From: JACDAL01 sp963849115
Lineage (GTDB): Bacteria; Actinomycetota; CADDZG01; WHSQ01
Direction: 5' to 3'
Length of the DNA: 64,000 nt
Assembly (NCBI GenBank): GCA_963849115.1
Contig: CAWKGK010000009.1
Location: forward strand, 992,001-1,056,000
Shown one piece after another: positions 7,163 through 15,799 of this stretch. Below the pieces are notes generated by a model, which worked only from the letters and a program-made list of their open reading frames with translations, made no database searches and was not told where the DNA came from. Each line of letters starts with the position of its first letter. The stretch's first letter is position 1. A program made the translations under genes and the position numbers.

Positions 7163-8404
7163 CTACGGCTCCACTTCGGTCAGGCGTTCGGCCAGGCCCC
7201 TTATGAACAAACCCACGTCCGTGATGATCCCCACCGACTGAAACGAGCCTCTGTCCATCAGCTTGGTGACCGTCGCCTGGTTGATGTCGACGCACACGAG
7301 CGGTACCGACGCGGGCAGGCAGTTGCCGGTCGCTATCCCGTGCAGCATCGTCCCCACCACGATGCAGAAGCCCACCAGGTCATCGCCGTCGCGGCCCCAG
7401 ATCAGCTCGCGCACGCGGCGTTGCACCTCGAGCATGTCGGTGACCACGTCGGGCAGGGGGCCGTCGTCGCGCACACTGCCCCCGAACACGAACTCCGCCC
7501 CGCACGCGACCAAGTCGTAGACAATGCCGCCCTTGATCAAGCCCGCGTCAATGGCTTTTTGGAAAGAGCCATGTCGGCGCACTTGGTTGACGGCTCGGAT
7601 GTGGTGCTCGTGGCCGTGGTCCATTGCGATGCCTTGATCGAGATGCACACCAAGAGATGTGCCGAATAGGTTCGACTCGATGTCGTGAGCCGCGACGCCG
7701 TTCCCTGCAAAGAACGCATCGACATATCCGGCCCGGATCAGCGCGCAGAGGTCGGGTCCCGATCCCGTGTGAACCACCGCGGGCCCGGCCACCCACATTA
7801 TGCGGCTGCCCTGCTCCTTGACGGCTCGCATCATCTGAGCAACCTGCTCGACGAGCAGAGCCTTGGGCTTTTCGGAGGAGACGTCCGAAGACATGAACTC
7901 GAACGCTTGTCGCTCCTGGCCACGTGGTTTTTCGAGAGGTGTCACTCTGATGCCGAGCCCCGACATCACGATCCGCATCCCGGAGGAGACCTCGCCCATG
8001 GGAATCGTGCGAGCGCCGTTGCCTTCGACAACGATGCCGCAATCCATCTCAGGATGGGTGACGGGAAACCAGTGCCCGTCGATCCTGACTTCGGTGTCGA
8101 GGTTCGTGGTCGAGTAGAAACCCTCGGGGAAGGAGCCGGCGACGTCTGCCTCGACAAGGCGTGCGTCCTCCACAGTGTCCGGGTTGGCGCCGAGATGCTG
8201 AAGGCGGTCGAGCAGCCGAGCGAGCTCCTTCTCGGTGCTGGTGGTGACGCGTAACCGGGCGAGCGATTCGTCTTCGTGCCGCATGCCGAGCCGCAGCTCG
8301 ACGGTCTCGTAGGTGGCGCCGAAATCGATGATCTCGTCGAGAACGCCGGGCAGCGTGAGCGAGTCGATGATGTGGCCCGACAGCGTTATCGTCTCCGAAG
8401 GCAT
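7163..8404 (-). CDS. TIGR00300 family protein (LOR/SDH-type; archaeal-type ornithine cyclodeaminase-like)
   Basis: A 413-residue protein of COG1915/TIGR00300, the family whose C-terminal domain in cyanobacterial AgrE/ArgZ and whose stand-alone archaeal members are linked to ornithine cyclodeaminase (ornithine to proline plus ammonia, NAD-dependent). It has an N-terminal LOR/SDH-type domain (about residues 1-100), a conserved EMDCGIVVEGNGARTIPM stretch, and a C-terminal nucleotide-binding part with GPAVVHTGSG and AFFAGNGVAAHDIESNLFGTS. The arginine dihydrolase domain of AgrE is absent. The assignment to the family is firm; the reaction in this organism is inferred. Confidence 0.75.
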   Translation of the reverse strand: MPSETITLSGHIIDSLTLPGVLDEIIDFGATYETVELRLGMRHEDESLARLRVTTSTEKELARLLDRLQHLGANPDTVEDARLVEADVAGSFPEGFYSTTNLDTEVRIDGHWFPVTHPEMDCGIVVEGNGARTIPMGEVSSGMRIVMSGLGIRVTPLEKPRGQERQAFEFMSSDVSSEKPKALLVEQVAQMMRAVKEQGSRIMWVAGPAVVHTGSGPDLCALIRAGYVDAFFAGNGVAAHDIESNLFGTSLGVHLDQGIAMDHGHEHHIRAVNQVRRHGSFQKAIDAGLIKGGIVYDLVACGAEFVFGGSVRDDGPLPDVVTDMLEVQRRVRELIWGRDGDDLVGFCIVVGTMLHGIATGNCLPASVPLVCVDINQATVTKLMDRGSFQSVGIITDVGLFIRGLAERLTEVEP

Positions 8405-8445
8405 ACGCCGACGATAAACGGCGGGGCCGATGCGGGACGTGCAGC

Positions 8446-9486
8446 TCAGGAGGTCTTGATGAGGATCTCGATCTCTACCCAGCCGACTCCCGACAGTCCC
8501 ACCGCCTGGGCCGCGGCCTGGCTCAGGTCGAGGATGCGCTCCCCAACATAGGGCCCCCTGTCGTTGATCCGAACGATGACGGCGCGGCCCTCGTAGCTCA
8601 CGTACAGCCAGGTGTCGAAGGGGAGCTCCTTGCTGGCGGCAGTGAATTGCTCGGGATCGTAGATCTCGCCGTTGGCGGTAGCGTCGCCCTCGAACCCGGG
8701 CCCGTACCAGGACGCGGCCCCCTCGAAGCTTACGCCGGTTGCGGCGAATCCATCCGGGAGGTTCTGAGCCGGACCGGCTCCCGATGCATCGGGTTCCAGC
8801 ACCTCGAGGAAGGCTTCGTCGAGAGAGCCCGCCTCAGCCGCCTCGGCTGCTGCGAGCCGGGCCGCCAGCGCCCGCTCGCGCGCCTCCTGCTCGAGCCTGG
8901 CGATCTCGGTGGTGAGCTCGTCGAGCACCGCGCTGCGCTCATCGGTGACTGCGCTGAGGGAGGCGGTTACGGATTCCACTTGTTCCCGCGCAGCAAGCAG
9001 CCCCTGCTTCTCGGTGTCGAGGGCGGCCTGGGCCCCCAGCGCCCGGCGTTGGGCGGCCAGTGCCTCGGTCAGGGCGGCGGAGTCGATCCGTGCGATCTCG
9101 TCGGCGGCCTGAACCAAGGAGGCGAGCTCCGACATGCTGCGGGCCGACAGCAGCAGCTCGAGCTGCGGGTTGGAGCCGGCCTTGTAGGCACGAATAGCGC
9201 TGTCGACGTAGCGCCCCCGGGCGGCCCTGTAATCGGCCTCGAACTCGTGAATCGAAAGTTCCAGTGCCCCGATGCGCTGATCCGAGGTGAGGATGTCCTC
9301 CTCAAGCCCTTCTCTGCGGTCCTCGAGCGAGATCAGGCGCCGCTCGAGGGAGCTGAGCCGGTCGGCCACCTCCTGTGCCCTCGTGCGAAGCTCATCGAGA
9401 TCTTCGGCCGCGGCCCGAGGCAGCGTGGCAACGCCTGCGAGCAGGACCAGGGAGGCTGCGATCAGAGCGCGCGCGACGGGTTTCAC
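8446..9486 (-). CDS. Secreted RlpA-like protein: coiled coil plus double-psi beta-barrel domain
   Basis: A 346-residue exported protein. From GTG 9486 it has a classical signal peptide (KPVARALIAASLVLLAGV, cleavage after PRAAA). A long charged coiled coil follows (about residues 28-230, rich in DELRTRAQEVADRL and LISLEDRREGLE-type heptads), then an RlpA/3D-type double-psi beta barrel with ASWYGPGFEGDATANGE, AASKELPFDT, VRINDRGPYV and RILDLSQAAAQAVGL. RlpA domains act on or bind peptidoglycan. The coiled coil resembles those of wall-hydrolase regulators. Longer starts (9579, 9558) would put about 24-31 residues ahead of the signal peptide and are less likely. Confidence 0.78.
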   Translation of the reverse strand: MKPVARALIAASLVLLAGVATLPRAAAEDLDELRTRAQEVADRLSSLERRLISLEDRREGLEEDILTSDQRIGALELSIHEFEADYRAARGRYVDSAIRAYKAGSNPQLELLLSARSMSELASLVQAADEIARIDSAALTEALAAQRRALGAQAALDTEKQGLLAAREQVESVTASLSAVTDERSAVLDELTTEIARLEQEARERALAARLAAAEAAEAGSLDEAFLEVLEPDASGAGPAQNLPDGFAATGVSFEGAASWYGPGFEGDATANGEIYDPEQFTAASKELPFDTWLYVSYEGRAVIVRINDRGPYVGERILDLSQAAAQAVGLSGVGWVEIEILIKTS

Positions 9487-9619
9487 TAAGTGGTTGTCGG
9501 CGGTCCCGGGCGGCGGGTTGAGGCGGGTCACCGAGCCCCGGCGCGTTGAGAGTGACATGGACCGGGCAAACGCTGCCAAGATTGCGGCCGCACCTCACAC
9601 CCGGAAGGAGGAGACAGGA

Positions 9620-10651
9620 ATGGGCAGGATCGGCATTCTCACCGGGGGCGGCGACTGCCCCGGGCTCAACGCGGTGATCCGCGCGGTGGTGCGCAAGGGC
9701 GTCAACCGCTACGGTCACGCGATCGTGGGCTACCGGGACGGCTGGAAAGGGGTGCTCGAAGGACGCACCCTGCACCTGACCCCCGACAACACCTCGGGGA
9801 TCCTTCATCGAGGGGGCACGATCCTGGGCTCCTCGCGCACGAACCCGTTCAAGGTGGAAGGTGACGTCGAGCGAGTCAAGCACAGCCTGTCGTCGGAGAA
9901 CATCGATGCGCTGATCGCGGTGGGAGGCGAGGACACGCTGGGGGTGGCCGACAAGCTCACCTCCGAGGGCGTGAAGGTCGTCGGCGTTCCCAAGACCATC
10001 GACAACGACCTCTCCGGCACCGACTTCACTTTCGGCTTCCACACCGCGGTCCAGATCTGCACCGACGCGATCGACCGTCTCCACACGACCGCCGAATCGC
10101 ACAACCGGGTCATGGTGGTCGAAGTCATGGGCAGGCACGCGGGGTGGATCGCGACCTACTCGGGCCTGGCCGGAGGGGCCGACGAAATCCTCGTTCCCGA
10201 GCAGCCCTTCGACATCGAAGAGGTCTGCGCCCACATCCGCCATCGCCATGACCGCGGCCGCACCTTCTCGATCGTGGTAGTGGCCGAGGGCGCCACTCCT
10301 CAAGAGGGCGGAGAGACACTACAGAGCCAGGACAAGGACGCCTTTGGGCACGTCCGTTTGGGCGGCATCGGGGTGTGGCTCGAGCGCGAGATCGAGGCGC
10401 ACACCGGTTTCGAGACCCGCGTTACGATCCTGGGACACATCCAGCGCGGCGGGACGCCGACCGCATACGATCGCGTTCTCGCCACCCGCTTCGGGATAGC
10501 GGCCATCGATGCGGTCGAGGCCGGTGACTACGGCGTCATGGTGGCCCTCAGAGGGACCGACATCGTTCGTGTACCGCTGTCGGAGGCGGTGGGCGAGCTG
10601 AAGACCCTGACTCAGGAGCTCTACGACTCGGCGGGAGTGTTCTTCGGCTAA
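9620..10651 (+). CDS. pfkA: 6-phosphofructokinase, pyrophosphate-type residues
   Basis: A 343-residue phosphofructokinase making fructose 1,6-bisphosphate in glycolysis. The N-terminal GILTGGGDCPGLNA, PKTIDNDLSGTDFTFGF, MGRHAGWIA and LGHIQRGG motifs are intact. The residue equivalent to E. coli Gly104 is Asp (D105 in GGEDT) and that equivalent to Gly124 is Lys (K125 in PKTIDND). This pair is the known signature of pyrophosphate-dependent enzymes, as in the actinomycete Amycolatopsis methanolica. The enzyme is therefore probably PPi-dependent and reversible. The start is ATG 9620 behind the strong Shine-Dalgarno AAGGAGGAG (9604-9612). Threonine aldolase follows after 9 nt. Confidence 0.92.
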   Translation: MGRIGILTGGGDCPGLNAVIRAVVRKGVNRYGHAIVGYRDGWKGVLEGRTLHLTPDNTSGILHRGGTILGSSRTNPFKVEGDVERVKHSLSSENIDALIAVGGEDTLGVADKLTSEGVKVVGVPKTIDNDLSGTDFTFGFHTAVQICTDAIDRLHTTAESHNRVMVVEVMGRHAGWIATYSGLAGGADEILVPEQPFDIEEVCAHIRHRHDRGRTFSIVVVAEGATPQEGGETLQSQDKDAFGHVRLGGIGVWLEREIEAHTGFETRVTILGHIQRGGTPTAYDRVLATRFGIAAIDAVEAGDYGVMVALRGTDIVRVPLSEAVGELKTLTQELYDSAGVFFG

Positions 10652-10660
10652 CTTGTGCTC

Positions 10661-11695
10661 ATGAACGATTTCATAGACCTCCGCTCCGACACAGTCACCC
10701 GCCCCACGCCCGAGATGCGCCGGGCCATGGCCGACGCCGAAGTCGGCGACGACGTACTGGGTGACGATCCCACCGTCATCGAGCTGCAGGAGATGTCCGC
10801 CTCGCTCCTGGGCAAGGAGGCCGCTTTGTTCGTGCCTTCGGGCTCGATGGGCAACCAGGTCTGCCTCGGCGCGCTGGCCCCGCCGGGCTCCGAGGTGCTC
10901 TGTCACGACGGTGCTCATTTTCTCCACTTCGAAGGAGGCGCCGCCGCGGCCCATCTCGGCCTGATGATGCGCACCCTTCCGGGACAGGGCGCCGCGATCT
11001 CACACAAGCAAGTGGGGGCCGCGCTGCGAGCGGGGAGCGAGCACACGCCTCGAACCGCGGTGGTGGCGATCGAGAACACCCACAACTCCGCTGGGGGCCG
11101 TGTCTTTCCCCTCGAACAGGCGCGCGCGGTGGCCGAGGTTTGTCGCGCGAGCGGCGTGCCCGTGCATCTCGACGGCGCCAGGCTGTTCAACGCTCAGGCC
11201 GCCACCGGTATCGCCGCCCGCGAGTGGGCAGCTTCCGCGGACTCGTTGTCGTTCTGCTTCTCCAAGGGGCTGGGCGCGCCCATCGGCTCGATGGTGTGCT
11301 CCACCGCCGAGGTCGTCTCGGAGGCCCACCGGCTGCGAAAGAGACTGGGCGGTGGCATGCGCCAGGTCGGTGTGATCGCGGCGGCGGCCCGTGTGGCGCT
11401 TGAGACTGGTGTCGAACGGCTCGCTGAGGACCATGCCAACGCCCGGCGGCTTGCGGAGGGCCTGGCCGACCTGAATCCAGATTGTGTCGACGTCGCCGGG
11501 GTCGAGACCAACATGGTCTACCTCGACCTGGTGCCGTTCTCGAAATCAGCGGTCGAACTGAGTGACACGCTACGAGAGCACGGCGTGCTCACGCTCGGGT
11601 TCCCCGGCTCGGCCACAGTGAGGTTGGTGACGCATCGCGATGTCTCGAGCGACGATACGGAGCGCGCCCTCGAGATCTTCAAGCGCGTCCTTTAG
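10661..11695 (+). CDS. ltaE: Low-specificity L-threonine aldolase
   Basis: A 344-residue PLP enzyme cleaving L-threonine or allo-threonine to glycine and acetaldehyde. It shows DLRSDTVTRPTPEMR at the N-terminus, VGDDVLGDDPTV, ENTHNSAGG near residue 141, DGARLFNA near 173, and the Schiff-base lysine K202 in FCFSKGLGAPIGSM. Length and order match the family. It begins 9 nt after pfkA, so the two are probably co-transcribed. A GTG at 10655 in frame would add two residues. Glycine made here could feed the gcv operon at 46-50 kb. Confidence 0.9.
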   Translation: MNDFIDLRSDTVTRPTPEMRRAMADAEVGDDVLGDDPTVIELQEMSASLLGKEAALFVPSGSMGNQVCLGALAPPGSEVLCHDGAHFLHFEGGAAAAHLGLMMRTLPGQGAAISHKQVGAALRAGSEHTPRTAVVAIENTHNSAGGRVFPLEQARAVAEVCRASGVPVHLDGARLFNAQAATGIAAREWAASADSLSFCFSKGLGAPIGSMVCSTAEVVSEAHRLRKRLGGGMRQVGVIAAAARVALETGVERLAEDHANARRLAEGLADLNPDCVDVAGVETNMVYLDLVPFSKSAVELSDTLREHGVLTLGFPGSATVRLVTHRDVSSDDTERALEIFKRVL

Positions 11696-11760
11696 GTCAG
11701 AGCAGCGCGCGGTACTAATGACGGGTTTGCCCGAAATGACATCGGGTAGTTGTCACTGTG

Positions 11761-12216
11761 ATGGAACTCCTGTTCGACCTCCTGCTTCCTCGCGATCACC
11801 TCACGGTGCCGATGGTGCGGCATCTCTTTGGCGCATCCCTGGACCAGCTGGGCGTCGCCCCCGAGTGTGTCGAGGAGCTCGAGCTCGCCGTGACCGAGGC
11901 TTGCTCGAATGCCCTCAAGCACTCCCACGCAGCCGAGGAGCAATACGAGGTTTCTGCCCGGGTGGACGGCTCCTCCGCCGAGGTCACGGTAACGAATCTG
12001 GGGCCTCCAGGCGAGGTGACGGAGACTTCCTCCGCGGCTTCCTTGGATGCGGAGAGTGGCCGCGGCATGCTGCTGATGAGCCACCTCGTCGACCACCTCT
12101 CGTTCAAGCGCAACGCCGACAGCACGTCCGTGAAGCTCTCCAAGAAGCTGACGCTTACAGAGGGCTCGGTGCTGAGGCAGCTCGCTTCTGCGCGTCTTGC
12201 GAGTCCCACTCCCTAA
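11761..12216 (+). CDS. RsbW-like ATP-binding anti-sigma regulatory factor
   Basis: A 151-residue protein with a HATPase_c_2 (GHKL) domain. The N box LELAVTEACSNALKHSH (about residues 40-56) and the G box ESGRGMLLMSHLVDHL (about 100-115) are recognisable. Proteins of this type phosphorylate anti-anti-sigma factors or sequester alternative sigma factors. No STAS antagonist, PP2C phosphatase or sigma factor gene is adjacent, so the partner must be elsewhere. GTG 11758 directly upstream is an alternative start. Confidence 0.78.
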   Translation: MELLFDLLLPRDHLTVPMVRHLFGASLDQLGVAPECVEELELAVTEACSNALKHSHAAEEQYEVSARVDGSSAEVTVTNLGPPGEVTETSSAASLDAESGRGMLLMSHLVDHLSFKRNADSTSVKLSKKLTLTEGSVLRQLASARLASPTP

Positions 12217-12235
12217 CCCACGTCATGCCGCTGGT

Positions 12236-13339
12236 ATGAGCGGCTTCGATGTCGTCGTGGTGGGCGGGGGGATCATCGGACTGAGCGTGGCGTGGACGGC
12301 CGCTGCTCGGGGCCTTTCGGTCGCGGTGGTCGACGATCGGGCGCACGCGGGCGCCACCCACGCGGCCGCCGGGATGCTGGCCCCGGTAAGCGAGGTGTCG
12401 TATGGGGAAGAGGCGCTCTTGGCGCTCAACCTTGCCGCCGCCGAACGCTACCCGGAGTTTGTCAAGGAGCTCGAAGTTTGCTCGGGCGCAGACGTCGGCT
12501 ACAGACCCACGGGGACCTTGTTCGTGGCGCGGGATCTAGACGATCAAGCTCAACTCGATGAGTTGCACACCCACCAGCAGAGCCTGGGACTCTCCGCCCG
12601 AAGGTTGCGTGCTCGGGAGTGCCGGAAGCTGCAACCTGCCCTGGCCCCCACCGTTCGCGGTGGCCTGCTGGTCGAGGGTGACAATTCCGTCGACAATCGC
12701 GCTCTCGCCCGGGCCCTGGTGGTCGCCTGTGAGAGAGCTCGGGTATGCGTGAAGCTTGACCGCGCCACGGAGGTTGCCGCGGGAATGGTTCGGACCGCTG
12801 CCGGCGAGGTCGTGCGCGGGGACGCCGTGGTGCTTGCGGCCGGTGCGGAATCGGGAGCCATCGAAGGGATGCCGCCTGAGGTGGCGGAGTCGGTGCGGCC
12901 GGTCAAAGGCCAGTTGCTGCACCTCTCAGGTCCACCTGAGTCACCCTTGGTGAACATGACGGTGCGTGGAGTCGACTCCTATCTCGTTCCGAGAAGCGAC
13001 GGGAGGCTTATCGTTGGGGCGACCGTGGAGGAAGCAGGTTTCGACACCAGAGTGACGGCCGGCGCCGTATTCGAGCTGTTGCGTGCGGCTTACGAGCTGG
13101 TGCCCGGGATCACCGAGCTCAGCTTGACGGAATCGGTGGCAGGGCTGCGGCCGGGTTCGGTCGATAACGCCCCGCTTATCGGAGAGACGTCGGTACCTGC
13201 TCTGTTCGCCGCCACCGGCCATTACCGCAACGGTATCCTGCTCGCTCCGGTGACGGCCGACGCTCTTGTAGAGCGCCTCTTGACGGGTGTCACGCCGTCC
13301 CTCATAGAATCGTTCTCGCCCCTACGGTTCGCGGCATGA
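12236..13339 (+). CDS. thiO: Glycine oxidase ThiO
   Basis: A 367-residue FAD-dependent amine oxidase (DAO family) that oxidises glycine to dehydroglycine for the thiazole half of thiamine. The dinucleotide-binding motif VVVGGGIIGLSVAWTAAARG is at residues 6-25. GATHAAAGMLAP, VVLAAGAESG and the C-terminal VAGLRPGSVDNAPLIG and ATGHYRNGILLAP blocks are typical of ThiO. Its stop codon overlaps the ATG of thiS, and thiG follows, so the assignment is strengthened by context. A longer frame from 12197 overlaps the previous gene and is less likely. Confidence 0.9.
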   Translation: MSGFDVVVVGGGIIGLSVAWTAAARGLSVAVVDDRAHAGATHAAAGMLAPVSEVSYGEEALLALNLAAAERYPEFVKELEVCSGADVGYRPTGTLFVARDLDDQAQLDELHTHQQSLGLSARRLRARECRKLQPALAPTVRGGLLVEGDNSVDNRALARALVVACERARVCVKLDRATEVAAGMVRTAAGEVVRGDAVVLAAGAESGAIEGMPPEVAESVRPVKGQLLHLSGPPESPLVNMTVRGVDSYLVPRSDGRLIVGATVEEAGFDTRVTAGAVFELLRAAYELVPGITELSLTESVAGLRPGSVDNAPLIGETSVPALFAATGHYRNGILLAPVTADALVERLLTGVTPSLIESFSPLRFAA

Positions 13340-13542
13340 ACATCGTCGTCAACGGCCGCGAGCGAGATGTCCCCGAGGATGTCACGGTCGCCGATCTCAT
13401 CAAGCTCGTAGGCCATGCGCCGGATGGAAGAGGAATTGCGGCCGCTCGCAACGGCGAGGTAGTCAACCGCCATAGATGGGGCGCCACCGCCGTCGAAGAA
13501 GGCGATCGGGTCGAGATACTGGGCGCGGTCCAGGGCGGTTAG
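13336..13542 (+). CDS. thiS: Sulfur carrier protein ThiS
   Basis: A 68-residue ubiquitin-like protein ending in Gly-Gly (GAVQGG). The C-terminal glycine is adenylated and thiocarboxylated to carry sulfur to ThiG. The MNIVVNGRERDVPEDVTVADLI start and the basic RWGATAVEEGDRVEIL segment are family hallmarks. The ATG overlaps the thiO stop (ATGA), so translation is coupled. The activating enzyme ThiF is not in the window. Confidence 0.93.
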   Translation: MNIVVNGRERDVPEDVTVADLIKLVGHAPDGRGIAAARNGEVVNRHRWGATAVEEGDRVEILGAVQGG

Positions 13543-13553
13543 GTGCACTGAGG

Positions 13554-14324
13554 ATGGACGACCCCTTCGTTCTGGCGGATGAGAGTTTCTCCAGCCGGTT
13601 GGTGCTCGGGACCGGGGGAGCGGCGAGCCTGGAGGCACTCGAGAAGGCGCTGGTGGCCTCGGGGGCCGAGCTGGCGACCGTCGCTCTGCGCCGGGTCAGC
13701 CCCGATGCGCGCGGATCGATAGTCGATGTCCTCGAGCGGGCGGGATGCCGCTTGATCCCCAATACCGCAGGGTGCTTCACGGCTCATGACGCAGTCACCA
13801 CCGCCCGCTTGGCGCGCGAGGCGTTTCAGACGGACTGGATCAAGCTGGAGGTCATCGGGGACGACCGCACTTTGCTGCCCGATGTGGTCGAGCTCGTCGA
13901 CGCGGCAGAGACCCTCGTAGACGATGGCTTCAAGGTCTTGGCGTATACCAACGAGGACCCCGTTGTGGCACGGCGCCTGGAGCACATCGGGTGCGCCGCG
14001 GTCATGCCCCTGGGGTCACCGATCGGCAGCGGCATGGGGCTGCTGAATCCCTACAACCTGCGGCTCATCGTCGAGCAGACCTCGGTCCCGGTCGTGTTGG
14101 ACGCAGGGGTCGGTACCGCCTCGGACGCGACCCTTGGGATGGAGCTCGGATGTGATGCAGTTCTGCTCGCGAGCGCCGTCACCCGCGCCCAGAAACCCGC
14201 AACCATGGCCGAAGCAATGCGTCTCGCGGTCGAGGCGGGGCGGCTGGCGCATAGGGCCGGGCGCATCCCCCGCCGCCTCTATGCCGAGCCGTCCACGACC
14301 TTCGAGGGTCTACCCGAGCTCTGA
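13554..14324 (+). CDS. thiG: Thiazole synthase ThiG
   Basis: A 256-residue TIM-barrel enzyme joining 1-deoxyxylulose phosphate, dehydroglycine and ThiS sulfur into the thiazole phosphate. It shows SSRLVLGTGG near the N-terminus, NTAGCFTAHDAV, the Schiff-base lysine K97 in DWIKLEVIGD, the phosphate-binding MPLGSPIGSGMG and DAGVGTASDATLGMELGCDAVL. It starts 11 nt after thiS in a thiO-thiS-thiG operon. thiE lies 10 kb away, and thiC, thiD and thiF are not seen. Confidence 0.94.
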   Translation: MDDPFVLADESFSSRLVLGTGGAASLEALEKALVASGAELATVALRRVSPDARGSIVDVLERAGCRLIPNTAGCFTAHDAVTTARLAREAFQTDWIKLEVIGDDRTLLPDVVELVDAAETLVDDGFKVLAYTNEDPVVARRLEHIGCAAVMPLGSPIGSGMGLLNPYNLRLIVEQTSVPVVLDAGVGTASDATLGMELGCDAVLLASAVTRAQKPATMAEAMRLAVEAGRLAHRAGRIPRRLYAEPSTTFEGLPEL

Positions 14325-14331
14325 GAGGTCG

Positions 14332-15114
14332 ATGCCCGTCCTGATAGGTACCTCGGGATGGCAGTACAGGCACTGGCGCGAGCTCTTCTATCCGATCGGG
14401 GTCCCACAGCGGAACTGGCTCGAGCACTACGCGGAGCGCTTCGAGACGGTGGAGTCAAACAACGCCTTCTATCGCCTGCCGGAGCGGGCCACGTTCGACA
14501 GCTGGGGGCGGCGGACGCCGCCCGGCTTTGTGTGGGCGGTGAAGATGAGTCGCTATCTGACTCACATCAAGCGGCTGGCGGACCCTTCGGAGCCCGTGCA
14601 ACGGTTCCTCGAGAGAGCCCAAGGCCTCGGTCCCAAGCTGGGGCCTGTGCTGCTTCAGCTTCCTCCCACTCTCAAGGCCGACCTCGCCCGGCTCGATGAG
14701 GTGCTTCTCCTGTTGACGCCTCAGGTTCGGGTCGCGGTGGAGTTTCGCCACGACTCCTGGTTCACGGCCGAGACGAGGGCGTTGTTGGAGCAGCGGGGGG
14801 CGGCCCTATGTCTCGCCGACAGGGGCTCGAAGCCCGTGACGCCATTGTGGCGCACGGCTCCCTGGGGATACGTGCGCTGGCACCAGGGCCGGGCGGCGCC
14901 CGAGCCGTGTTACGGAGCGACTGCCCTGCGGTCGTGGGCGGCCCGGGTGGCCGAGCTGTGGAGCGGTGAGGAGGACGTGTTCTGCTTCTTCAACAATGAC
15001 CCTCTCGGATGCGCCCTGCGCGATGCACGCTTGTTCGCCGGCCATGTCCGTCGAAGCGGGCGGGAGCCGAGCCGCGTGCCCGAGGGCCAGGTAGGGGTAA
15101 ACAAGGCTCGATAG
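14332..15114 (+). CDS. DUF72 family protein (first of two)
   Basis: A 260-residue DUF72 (YecE-like) TIM-barrel protein of unknown biochemical role. It shows GTSGWQYRHWRELFYP at the N-terminus, ETVESNNAFYRLP, FVWAVKMSRYLTHIKRL, VEFRHDSWF and VFCFFNNDPLG near the C-terminus. It starts 7 nt after thiG with GAGAGG upstream, so it may be the last gene of the thiamine operon. A second DUF72 gene at 16713 belongs to a clearly different subgroup. Confidence 0.85.
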   Translation: MPVLIGTSGWQYRHWRELFYPIGVPQRNWLEHYAERFETVESNNAFYRLPERATFDSWGRRTPPGFVWAVKMSRYLTHIKRLADPSEPVQRFLERAQGLGPKLGPVLLQLPPTLKADLARLDEVLLLLTPQVRVAVEFRHDSWFTAETRALLEQRGAALCLADRGSKPVTPLWRTAPWGYVRWHQGRAAPEPCYGATALRSWAARVAELWSGEEDVFCFFNNDPLGCALRDARLFAGHVRRSGREPSRVPEGQVGVNKAR

Positions 15115-15158
15115 GATGCGCCGAGGAACCATCTGGTCTACCGAAGGGGGTTCTGGCC

Positions 15159-15710
15159 ATGACGTCGGAGCAGACCGGTAAGAGCAGGAGGAGCGAGCGT
15201 CGAACACCGGACCTCTCCCAATATCCCGATCTTGTCGTTATCTATCTCGGGATGAAGGTGAGGTCACCGGGTGGCGTCAAGACACTTATCAGTTTCGGCC
15301 CCAAGATTCAGAGATCCGTCGCCGAGAAGCCGGACGGCCTCTTGCTCCACGAGAACTTCCTCTTCTCTCTGGTGCCTCCCCACGCCGGTATGCGCCAGTA
15401 CTGGCGAGATTTCGACTCTCTCGAGCGTTGGTCGCGTTCGGGAACGCACAAACAGTGGTGGCAGAAATACCTGGTCGACACAGGCGGTACGGGGTTCTGG
15501 CATGAGCTATATGTGCGTAACGGGGAGATGGAGGCGGCTTTCATAGACATCGAACACACGGGCATGTCGGGCTTCGCGCCCACGATTCCGTCGCGTGGAA
15601 CGATGTTCTCCGCCCGCCGGCGGCTGCGACGGGAGGGCGAGGAAACCGCGCCTTCGGTGTACTCGGAGGAGGAACTCTACCGGCGCGCCCAAGTAGCGAT
15701 GGCGATCTAA
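15159..15710 (+). CDS. DUF4188-like protein
   Basis: A 183-residue soluble protein resembling DUF4188 (monooxygenase-like, dimeric alpha-beta barrel). Visible are LVVIYLGMKVRSPGGVKTLI, an ARYWR-like MRQYWRDFDSLERWSRSGTHKQWW stretch and GFWHELYVRNGEMEAAFIDI, the usual order of that family. No catalytic function is established for it. The start is ATG 15159 with AGGGGG 10 nt upstream. The R3 repeat copy a follows within 10 nt of its stop. Confidence 0.62.
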   Translation: MTSEQTGKSRRSERRTPDLSQYPDLVVIYLGMKVRSPGGVKTLISFGPKIQRSVAEKPDGLLLHENFLFSLVPPHAGMRQYWRDFDSLERWSRSGTHKQWWQKYLVDTGGTGFWHELYVRNGEMEAAFIDIEHTGMSGFAPTIPSRGTMFSARRRLRREGEETAPSVYSEEELYRRAQVAMAI

Positions 15711-15719
15711 TCAACGGGA

Positions 15720-15753
15720 GCCTCGCTCCGCGGGGCCGGTGTTGAAAAGGTCG
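15720..15753 (+). repeat. R3 hairpin-box repeat, copy a
   Basis: Hairpin GCCTCGC-TCC-GCGGGGC (15720-15736, one T-G wobble) is followed after 4 nt by GTTGAAAAGGTCG (15741-15753). The box fits the consensus GTNGRRAAGRTCG shared with copies at 25558, 36669, 45778 and 51308. Confidence 0.5.
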
Positions 15754-15787
15754 CCGTAACCGACATCCAGGGTGTGAGCTTTGCCGG

Positions 15788-15793
15788 TAGGGT
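15788..15793 (+). promoter_or_regulatory. -10 hexamer, leaderless type
   Basis: TAGGGT ends 6 nt before GTG 15800 of the EamA transporter gene, the same spacing as at copA. Confidence 0.42.
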
Positions 15794-15799
15794 CGCGCC

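Noticed and set aside
12100..12240. TPP riboswitch upstream of thiO or thiE
   Set aside because: The space before thiO is 19 nt and thiE overlaps the preceding gene. No CTGAGA or ACCTGATCTGG-like core was found in either upstream stretch.
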